The notes under the pieces were generated by a model. It saw only the letters and a program-made list of their open reading frames with translations. It was not told the DNA's origin and did not search any database. The translations under genes were made by a program, and so were the position numbers. From Brachycybe producta (taxonomy: Eukaryota > Arthropoda > Diplopoda > Playtdesmida > Andrognathidae), in the NCBI GenBank assembly GCA_036925085.1, contig JAUPFP010000004.1, forward strand, positions 1,254,001-1,318,000: a DNA stretch of 64,000 nucleotides. The letters run 5' to 3'. The number at the start of each line of letters is the position of its first letter. Positions within the stretch are counted from its first letter, which is position 1. Below, one piece after another: positions 60,085 through 64,000 of this stretch.

Positions 60085-60345
60085 ATACGATGACACAAGG
60101 GTTGGAGTTGGAGGCTAGCAAAGCTCCTAGGTAATGTGATAATTTGGTCTTTTGCACGCTTGGCCCTCGTCTGTTTTCTCCACTGTATGGAGCCTATGAG
60201 GGGGTGGAGGAGCACATTTCTTCAAACTAGCAGTTATTTTTTTTAGTTATTTAACGTGAAGGATGTCAATTTGATCTTCGGCATGTAGCGCCCGACTCAG
60301 GCATACTCTGTCACCTCCAACCCTTGTCTTCGTTTGAGATGAAAT
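60085..60345. repeat. Foldback with ACAAGGGTTGGAG arms
   Basis: GACACAAGGGTTGGAGTTGG at the left matches TCACCTCCAACCCTTGTC at the right. The interior has CTAGCAAAGCTCCTAGG. Confidence 0.6.
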
Positions 60346-60855
60346 TTTTTTTAGATGGGTACAGCTTTTTTGGGATCTTTTAAATTATTAGTTTCGGACA
60401 CTTTGCAAAAGTCACACACTCTTATGTTAGTGCAGTAATAACTTTCAATTTAGCAGTTTATGGAAACGAACAAACTGCATTGTACTTTTTTTTTTGTACA
60501 TTTCTATTCTTTTTTGCACAGTTCTATTTTTTTCTGGGTTGCAGAATCCAGAAGTAGTTATTTTGTATCGATTTTAGTTGTAGGTTCGTGAATTATTTGT
60601 CGTGAGGGTGCTGTTCCACACACTATGAATTATAGATGATCAAAGTGATGATTACGTGTTTTTCGAAGTAGTGACTCTTAACGTGTTAAGCCTACTGGTC
60701 TTCTTGGTTTGCACTTACACACCATTTTTTATTTCTAATGTTTTCAGGTGTGGAATTTTTTTAGTCTGAACAGTAATAATACATCATTACAATACCAGAC
60801 AATAAGGGGAGCTTATATTTAATCTAATGTTGCTTGCTTCCTGTGTGTTTGCTTT

Positions 60856-61860
60856 TTGTTGCAGTTGCAATACGAATTTTATAGTATATTTCGATCCGAT
60901 CGAACGAACGATGATGATACGTCGAGAATTTTAGAACTACATGGTGGCTCATACGTCGCTGGCATCAAAGAACCATTAAAATGGCAATACAAATGGCACT
61001 ATTCACAGAAACTGCTGAATGTGCTGCCATCATTGTTCCTGATAGAAAAATTTAGGCATAAGATGCCTAGTGTTGTATTCTTAACGATTGGAAAGGCAGA
61101 GATTGTGCTAAACTTAAGAAAGTTTCATGTAAAAGTTGATGAGTTTAGCACTACCTATGACTAAGTATTCATTAAGAATAGGATCTCTAGAGATAGTAGA
61201 AATCCAGCGGTGTTGCAAATAGCTTTTAGCCCACTCGCACCTTGAGGTTGCACGACCAGGTACAAGCAAAAGCCTAGTAGCCCCAGGATGCCACAAAAGC
61301 ATGGTTTGCGTAAAGCAATAGAGGCACATGTGGTGACTCTTGTCAGTTTGTTTTCTATAGTCACTGGAGTGACTGACATTTATGCTGATGCTGCAAAGTG
61401 CAGAAAACCCCGAAAATCCTACCATGAACAGCAAAATCTAGCCAGGCATAGAGAGCTACTGGAGATTTTTGGTTCTTGGGCCTAAACTATCTTTTTGGAA
61501 ATTTGGACCCTGTGCAAGCGATTTTCCACAAGCCGTCGACGTTCTATCCAATGGATTATTGTTTCCGTATGATGCCTTACTTATGGGAAACCCTTGTATT
61601 CCTCAGTAGTCTCTATCACTCGAGTGAACGGTTTCGTGCACGTAATTTCATGTCTGTTGGAATGTTGCATTCTTCTTTATGGCTCGACAATGCAATCATT
61701 TCGTCTATTATTCATCATATCCAACCAAGAAATCGAATCTGTTTTTTTCTTCTTCTTCTTCTTCATTTTATTTCAATCGGTATTGTTGTGAGAAAAATTA
61801 AAACCGAGAAATTTTTGGATATTCACTTCCGCATTGAAGTTTTTTTTTACTTTCTTTAAA
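60856..61860 (+). other. Unidentified patch with several medium open frames
   Basis: This is less AT-rich than the flanks. Plus-strand frames of 102 codons (60856-61164), 65 codons (61288-61485) and 127 codons (61476-61859) lie end to end in different frames. A TTGCAG acceptor-like string precedes the first. CCILLYGST (about 61653) faintly recalls the end of a LINE reverse transcriptase. No family is recognised with confidence. A decayed transposon is the likeliest explanation. Confidence 0.3.
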
Positions 61861-64000
61861 TTTTTGAAGGTTGAAGTTATTTTTTCTAAATTGTTAGGTT
61901 TGATTTCTTTTTCAAAAGTTAATACTTGTCCTTGTAGATGTTTATTAAATTTTCTGTAACTTTTTTTAAAGGTGAATTCGCTGGTAAATTTCCTGACTCG
62001 GTTCCTAGAAATTTACATTAATTGATGATGGTTAAAAAAATTTGAAGTAATTTTTTTAAAAAAATCGAAGTTTATTAGAAAGTAGCATGGTACTTCTATG
62101 CAAATACAGACTTTTTCATGGCATTTAAACAACTTTTGATTTTTGGCGGATTTAAAAAATTCTTCAATGTGTGTTGTATTTCTGAAAATTAAAAATTTAA
62201 ACGATTTATTTTAAAATCCATTTGTGGAATTATTTTCTAACAATTATGGTTTTTAAACTGAAAATGTGAAATTGCAATTTTATGCAAATTTCAGCGCACA
62301 AATCGCATAATTTGTTCATTTTGGTTAAACTAATTATTATTGAAAATTATGCAGTAATATTAGATCATAAATATACTAAAAAAAGGAGGTTATAACTCTC
62401 ATTATGCATTTTATATAAACTTTCGGCGGTTGAATATTAAAAACGTTTCTTAAAATAAAGTTAAGCTTAAAGCATGGCACAAGACAACATTTTTTATAGT
62501 AAGTCTATGGAGAATTTTTAAGTTTAGATTTGTTTAAGTTTCACTTTGGCTTAAGTAACGTTTTAGAATATGGCCATAAAACTTTTATATATTTCATTTA
62601 ATTTATTTCACATTTTATTAAAAGAAAAAGCATAAAAATATAAAATTCTTCAATGTTTTGTGAAAAAATAATTTTCATTCAGCCATAAAAAATTTATTTT
62701 GAAAGATATTGTCATCAACTCATCATCAGCAGCAGCAGCAGTCTATTCTACTTTTTAACAAACTTTGAATTTGTGGTTCGTTTTTGTTTTTTGCTCAAAG
62801 AAAAACGTTTTGGCATTTTACGTTTAACATACCTTAAAATCGCTGTTTATAACAGTCACCTTTAAGAAGTATTTCTTTAAAAAGATTTGTTGAAATTGCT
62901 GTTTATATGAATCAAAAAAAGGTAGGAAAGCAGGAAATAAAAAAAAAAACGACTACGAAAATATGACGACGACGATTGAATTTTGAAATTTATTGCTTGT
63001 TATTATTTGTGTATGAGAGGTTGCTGTGGAAATATTACACGAAAAACTCTTAGCAACCACTATTACGATTACACCCTGCAGCTTATTTCTCTCCTACCGA
63101 CTATTACTTCTATTTCTACCGAGAGATAAAACTCATTTTCGTTCATTGAATTTTCATCTTTCTTCTTCCCCCTCCCCCCTTTTCCTTCGATTTCATTCTC
63201 TTTATATCTATTTCTGCATACTGGGTATATGTTGTACTATGGTGTGTGGGTCTTTTTTTTCCCATTCAACTATTGGTTTTTAGTAGAAAAAGAGAGAGAA
63301 AAAATAGTAGTTATCGTAACTATGGCAACTGTCGGTTGTTTTGTATCAGCAACACAAATGTTAGTTGTGTATGTTGCTTTATATTTTTGGTCTGAACTTA
63401 AAATTTCTAAGTGAAATTTCTGCTTTTTTCTAAGGTATTTTTTTTTTTTGGTTGTATTAACCTAGGTCGAATTTGTATGTCTTTTTTGTACTTTAAAGAT
63501 TGACTCAATTCGAATTTGGAAAGTAAATTTCATTATTATATGAATGGCCACTACATGTCATCTATGATATTTTCTGAGTTTACTCAGTGAAGAAGAAGAA
63601 GAAGAGGAGGCGGAAAAATCAAGCGCAGAAATAATCAATAGTAATAACTTTTCGCTCTTTCTCGGTTGGATCCGCAGTTTCTCTCTCTCTCTGTCTCGAA
63701 CATGATGAACATAACTTCAATTTCTACTATAACGTGTTTGAAAAAAACTCTGGAGAGATTCAATTCGATTATTATTTAGCCGTATTTTCATTTTCGAGAC
63801 ATGATAACCTTTATTAAATTTTCGAAAAAGAAAAAAAAAGCTTAAGAGTCAATGTGTTGTGCGGTGAGTTTTACGAGTTTTGATTTGATTGATATGCTGG
63901 TTGTGGCATTTTTAAAGTAAGCATTTCTCGTAAAGTGAAATTTACATTTTATGGTTTCCGTAGTATAGAAAAAAAGATACACTAAAATTGGGTGAGACAC

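Larger units (their letters stand above)
58711..64000 (+). other. PDZ-GEF intron 4, 5' part
   Basis: This follows a consensus GTAAGT donor. No exon matching the next expected segment (CLEKDP...RTDDD, start of the second nucleotide-binding-like domain) was found before the window ends, so the intron is at least 5.3 kb. It holds a foldback with GGGTTGGAG arms (60085-60345), an unidentified non-repetitive patch (60856-61860) and degenerate TAGAAACTAG-type foldback remnants (59860-60000, 62690-62850). Confidence 0.65.

Noticed and set aside
60864..61164. Possible PDZ-GEF exon 5
   Set aside because: Only a short RT-DDD likeness; the expected CLEKDP segment and nucleotide-binding-like fold are absent, and no donor fits the short matching part.
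61594..61791. CILLYGST as a reverse transcriptase motif
   Set aside because: Only a short match with no neighbouring conserved blocks and a stop upstream; not enough for an assignment.

Overview
This window is AT-rich nuclear DNA from an animal, most likely an arthropod. The evidence is spliced exons with consensus GT/AG borders, a mariner-type transposase remnant, an R1-type LINE with an RNase H domain, pogo/Tigger-like, Mutator-like and Helitron-like elements, and abundant microsatellites. No bacterial operon, CRISPR array, rRNA or convincing tRNA was seen. The exact taxon cannot be read from the sequence; a chelicerate or other non-dipteran arthropod is only a guess.

One real host gene is visible. 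Four plus-strand exons (32524-32597, 43153-43228, 58136-58315, 58474-58710) join in one uninterrupted frame of 189 codons. They encode the N-terminal part of a PDZ-GEF, a Rap guanine-nucleotide exchange factor (vertebrate RAPGEF2/RAPGEF6, fly Gef26/dizzy). The exons cover a short basic N-terminus, the end of the first cyclic-nucleotide-binding-like domain (FGK...LEPSEM), a His/Gln-rich linker, and the Ser-rich then acidic linker (DLSG...DSDEEEDL) that precedes the second such domain. The catalytic CDC25, REM, PDZ and RA regions must lie beyond 64000. The first exon has its own ATG in a strong context and skips the beta-roll of the first domain, so it looks like an alternative first exon.

Region 1-32.5 kb lies upstream of that ATG and holds no recognisable host exon. 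It is a graveyard of small DNA elements. There are five copies of a 200-bp Mutator-like foldback MITE with 9-10 bp target duplications (four here, the fifth in intron 1), three Helitron-like copies, three copies of a 290-bp inverted-repeat element, two or three pogo-like MITEs, a Harbinger-like MITE, a 1.3-kb foldback, and a 5'-truncated LINE nested in another element. A 13-unit, 33-bp minisatellite lies at 8806-9234.

Region 32.6-58.1 kb is introns 1 and 2 (10.6 and 14.9 kb). It is rich in a foldback family carrying the motif TAGAAACTAGAAGGGTA, and also holds a mariner remnant, a 20-bp E-box-like tandem array beside a long TA tract, a double-CRE palindrome, and large GA/CT/TA tracts. From 58.7 kb to the end is the 5' part of intron 4, with a non-repetitive patch at 60.86-61.8 kb that I could not identify.
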